NCBI GenBank assembly: GCA_030562195.1
Contig: JAUJPP010000005.1
Location: 30,863,106-30,927,105, forward strand
Source of the DNA: Nipponacmea schrenckii
Taxonomy: Eukaryota; Mollusca; Gastropoda; Lottiidae
Length of the DNA: 64,000 nucleotides
Direction of reading: 5' to 3'
Part shown: piece by piece, positions 1 to 13,605 of the stretch
How positions within the stretch are numbered: position 1 is the first letter of the stretch
Layout: every line of letters begins with the position of its first letter
Position numbers and translations under genes: made by a program
The notes under the pieces: model-generated
Database searches by the model: none
Seen by the model: the letters and a program-made list of their open reading frames with translations, nothing else
What the model was told of the DNA's origin: nothing

Positions 1-228
1 GTACAAATGACAATGTTATGAAAGCTCAAACACAGGCCAAGTTGTTAAGATGGTTAGATTTAGTGTTCAAACAAATATCAATAAAACTAACAACTGTAGT
101 CACATCAAAGCTAAGACTGATGATTTGTAGCCAAATATTTACGATAAAATTCATTATTTGAACATTTTGCAAAAACACCTGTTCTATTATTCAACAACAC
201 AAACTCAAACCACACAACTAGAACTTAC

Positions 229-3200
229 TCTTCTTGTCCGAGGTAAATTACTAATCAGCACTAACTAATAAATAAAATATATAGTTATAGTGAAGCAAAG
301 ATATTTTGCATTTGAGTCCCATTCAGACATAAATAGACGAGTCAACTTTATTTTTGATAAATGGAAATTTAAACTTAACAAGATAGACTTATTCTGTCTA
401 TTACTACTTGACCAAACTAAATATTAAATTGAAACAAGATGTATAAAAATATCTTTGTTGACTATGAAATGAATATAAAATATGAAAAAACAAATTTGAC
501 AAGTCCCACAGATTAAATATTATTGTCCAGAGAAATTTAACCCCTACCTGAATAATCTGAGAAAACATACAGAAAACATATATTATAAAATTCTTACTTC
601 TTTCTCTGTTATATCTCTAATTTCTGCATCTGACAACAGTTGTTGATTAGGTTTCAATTTATCTGAAAAGTAACCTGATTTCATGTCGAAAATTACTCTT
701 ATTACATGTCAACAAGAATTTTATAACTATATATCAAATGTAACTTGATTTCATGTCAAATATAACTTTGATTACATGTCAAATATAACCTGTGTTAATT
801 GCATGTCATATATAACCTGATTACATGCCATTTATAACCTGATTACAAGTCATATATAACCCAATTTAATGTCAGATATAACCTGTGGTAATTACATGTC
901 AGATATGACCTGATTACAAGTCACATATAACCTGATTACAAGTCATATATAACCTGATTACATGTCATATATAACCTGATTACATGTCATATATAACCTG
1001 TGGTAATTACATGTCATATATAACCTGATTACATGTCAGATATAACCTGTGGTAATTACATGTCATATATAACCTGATAACATGTCAGATATAACCTGAT
1101 TACAAGTCATATATAACCTGATTACATGTCAGATATAACCTGTGGTAATTACATGTCATATATAACCTGATTACATGTCAGATATAACCTGAAAACATGT
1201 CATATATAAACTGATTACATGTCAGATATAACCTGGTTACATGTCAGATATAACCTGATTACATGTCAGATATAACCTGATTACAAGTCATATATAACCC
1301 TTATGATAATTGTTATTTACCTCTATAAAGGCGTCTTTCAACAAATGAAGATACAGGTCTCTGTTTAACCCTGCTAGATTTATCTAAATCAATATTGATC
1401 TTCATACTGTTTTTAGGACTTTCACCCAGTCTCTCATCATGTTCTGATACTGATATCTGTTCAATATCACCCACAATATCTGGTGTAGCTCCATAAACTA
1501 CAAAATAAAAAACCACAATCTTTCTTCAAAATTTCCTACTTGTGTATATACATGTTACAAGAATAAAAAGTAATGTATTCAGATTTAACTTTATTGTTCA
1601 ATGTCACTCATTTCTAATTTGTACATCTTTTTAATATGGTTTATGTATGAGCATTATGTTAAAACATTTGAAGTGAAACAAGCCAAAAACAAAACAAGTG
1701 ATGTGGTGTGCAATGTATGACGTAAATAAGTGTTTAAGTGTGAATAAAAATAGGTTGAGGATTTGTGGCAGATGGAATAAAAGTGAGCAAGCTAACAAGA
1801 AGTTCCAAAGATAGCTTGCCAGGCAATGTAATATACTCCCACTAGCAGCATTGATTTTGAATAAAAACTTTTCAGTCAGGTAACAATTAGTTGAATGAAA
1901 TATTCAACCTTCCGCCATATACTTTTTTTCTAGGGTCTCTAGTTTCATTAAGATAGCTTGCCAGGCAAGGTAATATACGCCCACTGGCAGCATTTATTTC
2001 AAATAAAAACTTTTCAGTAAGGTTACAATAAGTGGAATGAAATATTCAACCTTCCAACCTATTTTTTTCTAGGATCTCTAGTTTCATTAAAAACTGTCAA
2101 GAATTGTACCTAATAACAACTCATTAAATATTTTTCGGTATTTTTATGATTTGCAATAGGGTTCACCCTTAATAATATTTTGATATTTTTAATTCTTAAT
2201 AAGGCTCATCCTTGGTTGATATTAAACAATTTCAGCGAGTTTTGTCAAAAAGGAATGTTTAGAGTGTTCACAAGCCAAAAGTTGAAAGCGTTTTTGAAAA
2301 CAGGCGCAATAACTGACACTAAATATTTTTCGATTTAACTGATTTTCAATAGGGTTTATCCTTGGGAGACAACAAATACTCAAGCCAAGTTACATCAAAA
2401 TCCATTAAAAATTGTTCTTTCTAGAGTGTTTACAAGCTAAAATTGAACGTGTTTTCAAGAACAAGGGCTATAACTGACACTAAATATATTTCTATTTATT
2501 TGATTTATAATAGGGTTCATCCTTGGGTAAAAAAAAATACTCAAGCCAAAGTTAATCAAAATCCATTAAGAATAGTTCTTTCTAGAGTGTTTACAAGCTA
2601 AAATTGAATGCGTTTTCAAGAACAAGGGCAGTAACTCATACTAAAATTTTTTTTGATTTCGCTGATTTTCAATAGGGTTCATCCTTGAGTTATAACACAC
2701 TCTCACACCAAGTTTCATCGAAATCCATCAAGAATTGTGCCATGTAGAGTGTTTACGAGACAAAAATCGAACGCGTTTAAAAGAACAAGGGCACTAATTC
2801 ATATTAGATATATTTTGATATTTTTAATTTTCAATTAGGCTCATCCCTTGCGATATCCTACAATTTCAGTGAGTTTTGTCAGCATTGGTCATGAATTGTA
2901 CCTTCTAGAGTGTTCATTAGCCAAAAAGTTAAACCCGTTTTCAAACACAAGGGCAATAACTGACACCAAATATATTTCGATTTATTTGATTTTCAATAAG
3001 GTTCATCCTTGGGTAAAAACAAATACTCAAGCCAAGTTTTATCAAAATCCATTAAGAATTGTTCTTTCTAGAGTGCTTACAAGCTAAATTGAACGCGTTT
3101 TCAAACACAAGGGCAATAACTGATACTAAATATTTTTCGATTTAACTGAATTTCAATAGGGTTCATCCTTAGGTGATTACAAATACTCATGCCAAGTTAT

Positions 3201-6200
3201 GTCAAAATCGCTCAAGAATTGTGACTTGTAGAGTGTTTACAAGGCAAAAATCCAACACATTTTATAGAACAAGGGCAATAATTCCTATTAAATATATTTC
3301 GATATGTGCTATTTTCAAAAGGGTTCATTCTTGGGTGATATTAAACAATTTCAGCAAGTTTCGTCAAAATCGGTCAATAAATGTGCTTTGTAGAGTGTTT
3401 ACAAGCTAAAAATTGAACGCGTTTTCAAAAACAAGGGCAATAACTGATATTTATTTTTTTTCGATTTGACTGGTTTTCAATAGGCTTCATCCTTGGGTGA
3501 TAACAAATACTCAGGCCAAGTTTCATTAAAATCCATTAAAAATTGTTCTCTCAAGAGTGTTTACAAGCTAAAATTGAACGCGTTTTCAAGAACAAGGGCA
3601 ATAACTCACACTAAATGTTTTTCGATTTCGCTGATTTTCGATAGGGTTTATCCTTGAGTTATAACATACTCTCAAACCAAGTTTCATCAAAATCGGTCAA
3701 GAATTGCACGTTGTAGAGTGTTTACGAGCCATTCAAGAACAAGGGCACGAACTCATACTAATTTTTTTCCGATTTCGCTGATTTTCAATAGGGTTCATCC
3801 TTGCGTGATCATAAACACTCATATTAAGTTTCATCTAAATCCGTCAAGAATTACACCATGTAGAGTGTTTACGAGCAATTGTGGACGGACGGACGGACGG
3901 ACGGACGGACGGACGGATGTGGGTGACGACAATATACGCCCCCCATTTCATGTGGGCGTATAAAAATCTGTCGAGAATTGTACCTAATGTTAATAACAAC
4001 TCATTAAATATTTGTTGGTATTTTTATGATTTGCAATAGAGTTCACCCTTAATAATATTTTGATATTTTTAATTCTTAATAAGGCTCATCCTTGGTTGAT
4101 ATTAAACAATTTCAGCGAGTTTTGTCAAAAATGAATGTTTAGAGTGTTCACAAGCCAAAAGTTGAAAGCATTTTTGAAAACAATAACTGACACTAAATAT
4201 TTTTCGATTTATCTGATTTTCAATAGGGTTCATCCTTGGGTGAAAACAAATACTCAAACCAAGTTTAATCAAAATCCATTCAAAATTGTTCTTTCTAGAC
4301 TGTTAACAAGCTAAAATTGAACGTGTTTTCAAGAACAAGGGTAATAACTTGTACTAAATATTTTTCGATTTATCTGATTTTCAATAGGGTTCATCCTTGG
4401 GTGGAAACAAATACTGAAACCAAGTTTCATCAAAATCCATTAAGAATTGTTCTTTCTAGAGTGTTAACAAGCTAAAATTGAATGCGTTTTCCAGAACAAG
4501 GGCAATAGCTCATACTAAATATTTTTCGATCTCGCTGATTTTCAAAAGAATTCATCCTTGAGTTAAAAGACACTCTCACACCAAGTTTCATCAAAATCGG
4601 TCAAGAATTGTGCCATGTAGAGTATTTACGAGACCAAAATCGAACACGTTTTAAAGAACAAGGGCAATAATTCATATTAGATATATTTTGAGATTTTTTA
4701 TTTTCAATAGGGCTCATCCCTGGGTGATAACAAACAATTTTAGCTAGTTTTGTCAACATTGATCATGAATTGTGCCTTCTAGAGTGTTTATAAGCCAAAA
4801 AGTTGAACGCGTTTTCAAACACAAGGGCAATAACTGACACTAAATATTTTTCAATTTAAGTGATTTTCAATAGGGGTCATCCTAACAAATATCTAAGCAA
4901 AGTTTCATCAAAATCCACTAAGAATTATTCTTTCAAGAGTGTTTAAAAGCTCAAATTGAACACGTTTTCAAGAACAAGTTCAATAACTCATACTAAATTT
5001 TTTCCGATTTCGCTGATTTTCAATAGGGTTCATCCTTGCGTGATCTTCAACACTCATATCAAATCTTATCAAAATCTGTTAAGAATTTATTTTGAATTTA
5101 TTTATTGTGGACAGATGGACGGACGGACGGACGGACGGACGGGGTGACGACAATATACGCCCCCCATTTCATGTGGGCGTATAAAAATGACAAACGGTAT
5201 CGAAAAGGAAAAATTCACCAACTACCATAATGGTCTGTTTAACAGCTGGAAGAATTAAAAAGACATGTTATAGGACTGAAATAAATGACAGGGATATGTA
5301 TTAAAACTTAAAGCCAAGAAATTCAGTCTGCAAAATTTAATAAAGTCTTTGGACTGTGAAACTTTATAAATGCTGTCCACTCACATAAAACCATTTTATT
5401 CATTCTGAAAAGTATAGTATCATTAACACCAAGCACATACCCTGTTATTGATTTTTCTCTATAAAGGATAAAATACAGTAGGTTTGCTGCAAATTTGTTA
5501 CAAAAATATTTCTATTTTGTGGAAATGTTATGTTATGTTCTAGTAATGGTACATATCATTGACATAATGTTGTTTTCTATTTTTCAGACTTCAAATTGTC
5601 CATGTGTATCCATTCACATTAAATTTAACAGCAAGTCTGGTTATAAAAGTCTACTAAATGCAATTCACTTCACAATCATGATCAAATCCGACACATCTGA
5701 CACATCTGACTGTGTTTTTGTGAAATAATAGTATTATAAGAATCCAAGAGTATAACAGAACTATTCCTAAAATAGCTGACATCTTAATAAAAAACTAAAG
5801 GAAATTCTATAATATGAAAACTACTTCACTAAAAAGAAAGCAAACCAAAAAGCATTAATATGAGAAGCATCACTTCTAAAACAAAAAGATAAAAAATAAA
5901 ATTACTGTGAGAACGAGATTCAATATCAACGGTAATTTCTTCCATGTGGTCATCATCATCATTATTATCAGAATCGGAATAGTAAAATTCTGACGGAAAG
6001 GGAAGCTTTTTTCCTGTGACTGGTGAACTGGCCATGAAGGATTCTGATCTGGATAATTCATCATAATCATCATCATCATCATCTTCATCATCAAAAGCAT
6101 CACTTGATGAGCTCCCTTTTCAAAATTTAGTACAAATAAAAATAACAAAAGCAAACTATAATATTTTAGCAGGCTTAGTTGTAAAAAAAAAAAGTTCAAA

Positions 6201-9200
6201 AACAATTTAACAAATTATACACATATAAAACAAGCACTATACAAATTAAAATTCAAAATATGCTTTTAAGATAGCTTGCCAGGCAAGGTAACATACGCCC
6301 ACTGGCAGCATTGAATTTGAAAAATAAATAGAGCAATGACTCAAAAACATGCACTAAATGGATATTGAAGTCAAGGGCAAAAACTCAAAAACACCAAGTT
6401 TCATCAAAATCCATTGAAAATTGTAGCTTCTATTGAATCCACAATAAAATTTTGACGCAATCTTACTAAGTCAAGGGCAATTACTAAAAAACTGTTCATC
6501 GAAAAATCTTCAAATTCGAACTTGACCGTCGTCTTATCAATTCCAATGCTCACACCAACTTTCATTTAAATCCATTGAATATTGTAGCTTCTATTTTGTC
6601 TACAACAAATATAGAGGCAGGGGCGATAACTCCAAAACTGTTTATCACAAAATCGTCCAAATCGAACTTGACCGCGGTCTTATCAATTCCAATGCTCATA
6701 CCAAGTTTCATTAAAATCCATAGATAATTGTAGCTTCTATAGTGTCTACAGAAAATGAATTTTTTACGCAATTTTACTTAGTCAAGGGCAATTACTCATA
6801 AACTATTCATCAAAAAATTTGAATTTCGGATAAAAACTGTAGCCTCTATCGTGGATACAACCCAAATTTGACGCGTTTTTACTAAGTCAAGGGCAATAAC
6901 TCAAAATCCGTTCATTCGATAATTTCCATTTTCGAACTTGACCGAGATATCATCAATATATACATGTATACCAAGTTTCATTAAGATCGGATAAAAACTG
7001 TAGCTTCTATTGTGGATACAACCCAAATTTGACGCGTATTTACTAAGTCAAAGGCAATAACTCAAAAACCGATCCTGCGATAATTTCCATTTTCAAACTT
7101 GACCCAGATATCATCAATGTATACATGTATACCAAGTTCCATTAAGATCGGATAAAAACTGTAGCTTCTATTGTGGATACAACAAATGTGGACGGACCGA
7201 CGGACGGACGGACGGACGGACGGACGGACGGACGGACAGGGGCGACGGCAATATACGTCCACATTTCCATGTGGGCGTATAAAAATGTAAACTAATAAAA
7301 ACTATAAACTTAACAAAATCCAAAAACTCAATACTTCTAAAAATTCCACAGAAAAATATATATGGAAATATGAAAATAAATTGAGCTTGATTTAAAACAG
7401 TTTGAAAGATCTTACTTTTTATTTCAATATTTTCACCTCTTCTGTTGATGATCTACAAAAATATATCATTTAAAAATCAAATTTATCGAGTATAATTAGA
7501 AATACAGAAATTTGGAAATAGACAATAAATGTTTTTTTCAATTTCAGTCTTTTAAAAATATTAAACGCTTATTTTTTCTATAATATTTGTTTTTCTGACA
7601 CAAAAATAAAGCCTTGAAACTTTGTTGTGAATATTAATCAAAAGACAATAAATACATTTCTCCTGTTTTTAAAAACTAACCTCATCTTGATCAGGTGAGG
7701 CCATCATAATTCTAGCAGCTATATCATCAATTTCTTCATCATTACTTAATGTACCATAGCTTGTTACACTTATCTTTTTATTAATTATAGCATCATCTTG
7801 CACTGTACCTAGAGAAACAAATCATTTATTACTTAATGTATCATCTTGTATTGTACCTAGAGAAACAAATCATTTATTACTTATTGTATCATCTTGCACT
7901 GTACCTAGAGAAACAAATCATTTATTACTTAACGTATCATCTTTCGCACTATACCTAGGAAAATAAATTATGTATATTACTTATTGGATCATCTTATATT
8001 GTACCTAGAGAAACAAATAATTTATTACTTATTGTATCATCTTGTATTGTACCTAGAGAAATAAGTGATTTATTACTTCATGTATCATCTTTTACTGATT
8101 TTAGAAATGTTTCATATGGTATTGTACCTAGAGAAAACAATTATGTATATTACTAAATGTATCATCTTGTATTGTACCTAGAGAAACAAATCATTTATTA
8201 CTTATTGTATCATCATGTATTGTACCTAGAGAAACAAATCATTTATTACTTATTGTATCAGCTTGTATTGTACCTAGAAAAATAAATCATGTATATTACT
8301 TATTGGATCATCACATATTGTACCTAGAGAAATAAGTGGTTTATTACTTCATGTATCAGATTGTATTGTACCTAGAGAAATAAATCATTTATTACTTATT
8401 GTATCATCTTATATTGTACCTAGAGAAAACAATTATGTATATTACTTTATGAAACATCTTGTATTGTACCTAAAGAAACAAATCATTTATTACTTATTGT
8501 ATCATCTTGCACTGTACCTAGGAAAATAAATTATGTATTTTACTTATTGGATCATCTTATTTTGTACCTAGAGAAACAAATCAGTTATTACTTATTGTAT
8601 CATCTTGTATTGTACCTAGAGAAATAAGTGATTTATTACTTCATGTATCATCTTATACTGATTCTAGAAATGTATCATCTTGTATTGTACCTAGAGAAAA
8701 CAATATCATGTATATTACTTAATGTATCATCTTGTATTGTACCTAGAGAAACAAATCATTTATTACTTATTGTATAATCTTGTATTGTACCTAGAGAAAA
8801 CAATTATGTATATTACTTAATGTATCATCTTGTATTGTACCTACTGAAAGTTATCATGTATATTACTTATTGGATCAATGCATATGTTACATGTACCTAG
8901 AGAAATAAGTGATTTATTACTTATTGTATCATCTTGTACTATACCTAGAGAAATATATTATGTATTACTTATTGTATCATCTCATATTGTACCTAGAGAA
9001 ATAAATTACTTATTTTCTATTGTATCATTTTGTATTGTACCTAGGGAAATAAATGATTTATTACTTATTGTTTCATCTTATATTGTACCTAGAGAAATAA
9101 ATGATTTATTACTTATTGTATCATCTTATATTGTACCTAGAGAAATAAATGATTTATCACTTATTGTATCATCTTATATTGTACCTAGAGAAATAAATGA

Positions 9201-11826
9201 TTATTACTTATTGTATCATCTTATATTGTACCTAGAGAAATAAATGATTTATTACTTATTGTATCATCTTATATTGTACCTAGAGAAATAAATGATTTAT
9301 TACTTATTGTATCATCCTATATTGTACCTAGAGAAATAAATGATTTATTACTTATTGTATCATCTTATACTGATTCTAGAAATGTAAATCTAAAAATGTA
9401 AAGAGAATTTTCTTAAGGAGCTCGATCACAGAAGTGATCAAAGATGGGATATTTTGATATCAACATGCACGACAAGACTTTCTACCTGCAGTTTCTCTTT
9501 CTAATTCAGAAGTAGGAGACTTTCCTACTCCTGGTTTCTTCATATCAAAGAATTCTATCATATTTTTCTTAGGAACACTTCCATAACTTCTGTCAACTTG
9601 AGGTTTTTCAGGTCTATCTTTAACTTGAGGCAGATTTGGTATTTGAACATCTGCAAGTTTTCCCTCAGGGTTAGATTTCTGTGTCATATGTGGCAGTGTT
9701 ACTTGTGTCACCGGTTCAGAATCAGGAAGTTCCTCTTCTATCAAAGATTCTGGAACCTCTGGTGTTTCTTCTTCTTCCTGAAAATAATAAGAGATAAACC
9801 AAATTAAGTGCTTGGTTCTGTACATCCTTACTTTCAGGTTAAAGTTACTTAAATATAATAGATAATCCAAAAGACTACAGAAATGTCACAAGCCTGTCTC
9901 TACCTTTTCAATAGGTTTTTCCTCAATCTTTAGCTTTTCTGTTTTAACTTGGACCTTTTGTCCTGGTTTAGGTCTTTTTCTTTTTGTCACTCTTTTCTTC
10001 TGTATATCTCTTTGTTTTCTAACAACATTCTGTAAAGTAAAGTAGCTTATCTAAAAAAACAGCTACAGATTGCTTAATCAATAATTTAGCTCTTAATTAT
10101 AACCATTCTAATCATTATTTCAACAGATTAAATAATTAAATTGTTCAATCAATAACAAATAATTAGAATCTGCTTCTACACAGATTATAACAACACTATT
10201 TAGTTACACAGTCTAAATATAAGGAGTGGAGAAGAAATATTCTAGATCTTCAATAAACATATTTTAGATATATATGAGATATTTGATCTTTAGTTGATGA
10301 ATTTAAATTGTTTGTCTTGATCACCAGACAGAGTAATATAAAATGTTGGCTCAGGTTCAAATTAACTGTCTATTATATACATACTGAAACGTGTTCGTCA
10401 ATTTCAGCACGAACATGAGAATGGTCAGCTTTCTTAGCAGCCTCCTCTGCAGCAACTTTCTTAAGTAAAGTTTTGACATCTAATCTGACATCACCAATAC
10501 CACTGCTCTCTCCCTCAGCGTAATTTCCCTTATATCGTGATGATGGTTTACTTATTTTAATATTAGTAGCTGTAACTATTCAATCAAAAATATGACATCA
10601 TGAATGAATGGTATGTAGCATAAAAACAAACTAAACAAGCACTAAATTTAACACTTTTATATATTGTTAATGATATTATAAAGTGCACAAATGATGTGAA
10701 TATTGCCTTCACAATAAATCATTTTTTTTTAGGGAAAAAGTAAATGTTTGGAAGTCTTAACAATCAAGGGATCAGCTAGTACAACAATACAACACTAGAT
10801 TTACCTGTTTTTACCAGATTTTGATAATTAAATTTGACTAATTTTACATTTATAGCATCAGGTTTTGGTTCCTCCCTCTTAATGGCAGCTTTTAAACAAT
10901 CAATAGGTAAATAAAGTATAAGATAAAGATATAAATATTCCAGAACCTTGAGAGCAAAGACGTATATAAATTTTAAATATGATTCTTACTGATACTCAAT
11001 CTGTTATAAGCTTGAAAGCTTCTAGACTAAATATGAAATGTCAATATTATCAGGTATTTTAAATCATATACAATAATCAAACTTTATTCTTACCTTCAGA
11101 TACTTCTATTGGTTTAAATTTCTTTGGTTTCTTTTGTTTCCTTATTTTACCATCTTCACCCACAATTTCTTCCTATAAAATAAATAAAACGCATTTGTAT
11201 TGGTTGTCAAATACATGTACTTTACAAAGTTTCCAAGTTACTTACATGTGACAGACAAAGTCAATTAAACCTTTACAAATGGGATGCAGGCATCAAAAAC
11301 ATTTTCCCATAATATATGTCATCCTTGCCACCATTAAACTCAATTACATGTACTATTATTTTACATATTCCACAATCAATATGTGTTCATCCAGGTTCAA
11401 TGTTCTAGGTCAAACAAACAAGGAAAAATATTCCTAGGTTGAAAATATCAGAGTGTGATTATCTTTTCATATTGTGTTTATGACGGAATACAATGTCTTC
11501 TTGACTTTTTTTTTCATATTGGTTGTTGAACTAAAAACGATTTCATTAACCATATTTTCTCACTGTTTCAGGAAAAATTGTTACTATCCTTGTAATTTAT
11601 AATCTAAAACTCCTTCTTACATAAGAAAAATCTGAACCATCATCACTATCTAGAACAGGAGTTGTCGAAAGATAGGACAGTGTTGGTGATGGGCCTGGTG
11701 ATTTTCCAAATTTAGGAAAACTAAACTGCCATCTTGATTTCCTATCTTCTTCATCTTCACCATCACTTGTTAATAAATTATCTTCTCTTTTCTTTTTCCG
11801 TTTCAAACACAGATTGTGGGCAAAAC
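229..11826 (-). CDS. WD40-repeat protein (WDR87/WDR97-like), exons 24-35, partial at left edge
   Basis: C-terminal part of the minus-strand gene, not ended inside the window. Exons: 11621-11826, 11094-11172, 10805-10888, 10385-10569, 9904-10029, 9486-9777, 7681-7808, 7416-7452, 5906-6115, 1321-1497, 598-662, 229-264. Phases join throughout: exons 2-35 sum to 4,191 nt, an exact multiple of three. The protein here is low in hydrophobics and shows basic runs (KRKKKRED in exon 24, KKRVTKRKRPKP in exon 28), Glu-rich linkers (exon 29) and a poly-Asp run from a (GAT)n coding repeat in exon 32. No enzyme motif is visible; a disordered or coiled scaffold tail is the likely role, as known for WDR87. 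The 12-codon exon 35 rests only on splice sites and phase, so it is the least sure. A donor follows it, so more exons lie to the left. Confidence 0.72.
680..1305. repeat. Minisatellite, about 22-bp unit
   Basis: Tandem copies of a unit like TTACATGTCATATATAACCT with variants (AGATATAACC, GTGGTAATTACATG), in higher-order pairs. It fills almost the whole intron between exon 33 (1321-1497) and exon 34 (598-662) of the WD40 gene and starts only about 15 bp from the exon 34 acceptor. Confidence 0.9.
1811..5187 (+). mobile_element. Composite pearl-like (Helentron-associated) element
   Basis: The head motif AGATAGCTTGCCAGGCAA...ACGCCCAC occurs twice in a 140-bp tandem duplication (1811-1950 and 1951-2090). 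It is followed by about 20 diverged copies of a roughly 160-bp core (recurring phrases ACAAGGGCAATAACT and TTCATCCTTGGGTGA), an (ACGG)n tract and a terminal hairpin ending GTGGGCGTATAAAAA at 3965. A second body with its own (ACGG)n and hairpin follows and ends at 5187. Core repeats, a tetranucleotide tract and short subterminal inverted repeats with a 3' hairpin are known traits of pearl/HINE elements, which are non-autonomous Helentrons. No transposase is present. It lies in intron 32 of the WD40 gene. Confidence 0.65.
6268..7286 (+). mobile_element. Pearl-like element, complete
   Basis: Starts AAGATAGCTTGCCAGGCAAG with ATACGCCCACTGG nearby. It has about six core repeats containing GTCAAGGGCAATAACTC, then (ACGG)n at 7193-7237, and ends with the hairpin ACGTCCACATTT/ATGTGGGCGTAT followed by AAAAATG. 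The ATACGCCCAC of the head and the GTGGGCGTAT of the tail are exact inverse complements. Located in intron 31 of the WD40 gene. Confidence 0.7.
7797..9371. repeat. Minisatellite copying a splice acceptor, 48-bp unit
   Basis: About 33 tandem units of roughly 45-48 bp containing ATTGTACCTAGAGAAA and TTATTACTTATTGTATCATC. On the minus strand each unit reads TTTCTCTAG|GTACAATA..., the same as the real acceptor and first bases of exon 30 of the WD40 gene at 7808. The 48-bp unit is a multiple of three and creates a false plus-strand reading frame at 8878-9243. Confidence 0.9.
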
Positions 11827-12120
11827 CTGCAGAGAAATACAAATATTACCAAGTCAATCACAAGATCTTGGTTATCACTTGTTATGTAAGAGGTATTTTG
11901 AGCTTTTTTTGGACATATTCAGATGCTCTTCTATTATCAAACACCCTCTTATTTTATTTATCCAGAGCACTAATGATTTTTTTGAACAATTACACCATTT
12001 GCTGGCTTATGCGATATAAATACTTGTAAGTAAGTAAAGAGGAGTACAGGTATAAGCTAGAAATAACTTGAATGAGAACTACAAAGAAAAGATTGATTAT
12101 TGTAAACTTAAATTGGTATA

Positions 12121-12594
12121 TTAAAGGGATAATAGGCGTTAGAATACACTCGTCCTACAGCTTATATTTGTGTTTCATATTGACTATTAGTTAAATAAGT
12201 ATGCATCCTACACTTTACCAAATTTTAAAAAGCCACAATAAAAATATATTCGGAATTTAAAAATAAAGTGAGCCAGCGACGATTCCATTCAGTTTGAGAA
12301 TAAAAGCGTCTGGTAAATCAACGCTAAAACATCATTGTGGAATTCAACAGTAGGGGTCAAGGACGCGTGAAAACCCGCATGTTAGAGTTACTTCCCTTTA
12401 TATTTACATGATTTGAAAATCGCTTGATGGATGGCTCAAGCGTTTTATGATTAACTACTTTATTTTGGGGATTTATCGGATTTATGAGGGATTTCGATGT
12501 ATAGGTAAGTCCACTGATGGATATATACTGTTATTGTCCAAATTTGAGTGAACTTAATTTTTTATGTTCGTTCTAACGCCTATTATCCCTTTAA
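12121..12594. mobile_element. MITE with TTAA target site (piggyBac/Kolobok-like)
   Basis: Terminal inverted repeats beginning AGGGATAATAGGCGTTAGAA at 12125 and ending with the complement at 12590, flanked by TTAA on both sides (12121-12124, 12591-12594). It is about 466 bp with no coding capacity. TTAA duplications are typical of piggyBac and Kolobok; the AGGG terminus favours neither strongly. A related half-end (AAAGGGATAATAAGTCTTAG) is at about 60744. It lies in intron 23 of the WD40 gene. Confidence 0.7.
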
Positions 12595-13045
12595 GTAGAT
12601 ACATAGCAATATATTTTATATTAAACATTCAGTTAATTGAAAGCATAACATCCACCCAATGCATACACCTAAATTTAAATAGGCCTAGGCCTACACTATT
12701 ACTTGTATTATTATGTTATAATCAAAGGAAGACAAAGAAAATCAAAGGGAGAATAAAAACAACAAAGTGCAACACTCAAAGTAAATATATCAAATTTAAT
12801 ATAGGTACTCAAAATCTAAATCTATAATGAATTTTGAAGATAGTTAGTAAAGTAAACATTATAGTAAATAATGCTTTGGTGACTTAAAAAGTCTCTATAT
12901 GCAGCAGCAAATCAAAAATTTCACTACTGGCCAGTGTCCATCTATTGATGTTTTATTAGTTACTCATTCTTTTTTTCTCAGTTCAGGTTTGTAAGATAAA
13001 CTTGTGTGATCCATCTCATATGATATGGTTCTGGAGAATTAATTA

Positions 13046-13342
13046 GGGAGCTGTGGTGGATCAGTGAGTTAGAAACTTGCTTTCTAACCTGAAGGTTCTG
13101 AGTTAAATCCAGGGGAAAGGTCACAATGAACTTTCAGATTTTTCCCCTGTCAGTGATGCAGGTTGGAGGGGCTAACATAGCAAGTGTCGTATGAGACAAT
13201 AAACAAAGGCCATATGTGCTATAGGGATTTTAAGTTAAAGATTCCTTGAAAGTTGGAAATCACAAAGATTAAGCTAATGTTGCTGTCCTGGCAAAGTGTT
13301 CCCCATTGCACACTGCATGGTATTGCCCATCATCATTAACCC
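13046..13342 (+). mobile_element. tRNA-derived SINE
   Basis: The head resembles a tRNA promoter: A-box-like TGGATCAGTGAG near 13058 and B-box-like GGTTCTGAGTTAAATCC at 13094-13110. A non-tRNA body follows, with GTCAGTGATGCAGGTTGGAG and GAAAGTTGGAAATCACAAAG, and a short tail near ATTAACCC. Length of about 300 bp fits a SINE. The family is not identified. It lies in an intron of the WD40 gene. Confidence 0.55.
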
Positions 13343-13605
13343 ATTCTGTGTAGAGGAATATAACATATGACAGATTCAAGACACTTTTTACACACTAAAG
13401 ATTGAAAACAGAGAATATTGGTTAAAATGTGTTAAGTGAAAAGCCTTTACAATGTTTTTCAGAAAAGTATGAAATGAGTTTTAATCATTTCAAATCAATA
13501 AATTGGCAAATTCCAAATATGTAGATCTACGAAAATACTAAAAGTGCAGCAAAACACTAAATGTGCTTCTATTGTATAAGCAGTGAATTGTCATAGTGAG
13601 CATAC

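Noticed and set aside
8878..9243. Plus-strand frame with repeated IVPREINDLLLIVSS
   Set aside because: Frame through the 48-bp minisatellite; the true signal is the intron of the minus-strand gene.
7797..9371. CRISPR-like array
   Set aside because: Repeats are contiguous and diverged, with no unique spacers, inside an intron of a eukaryotic gene.
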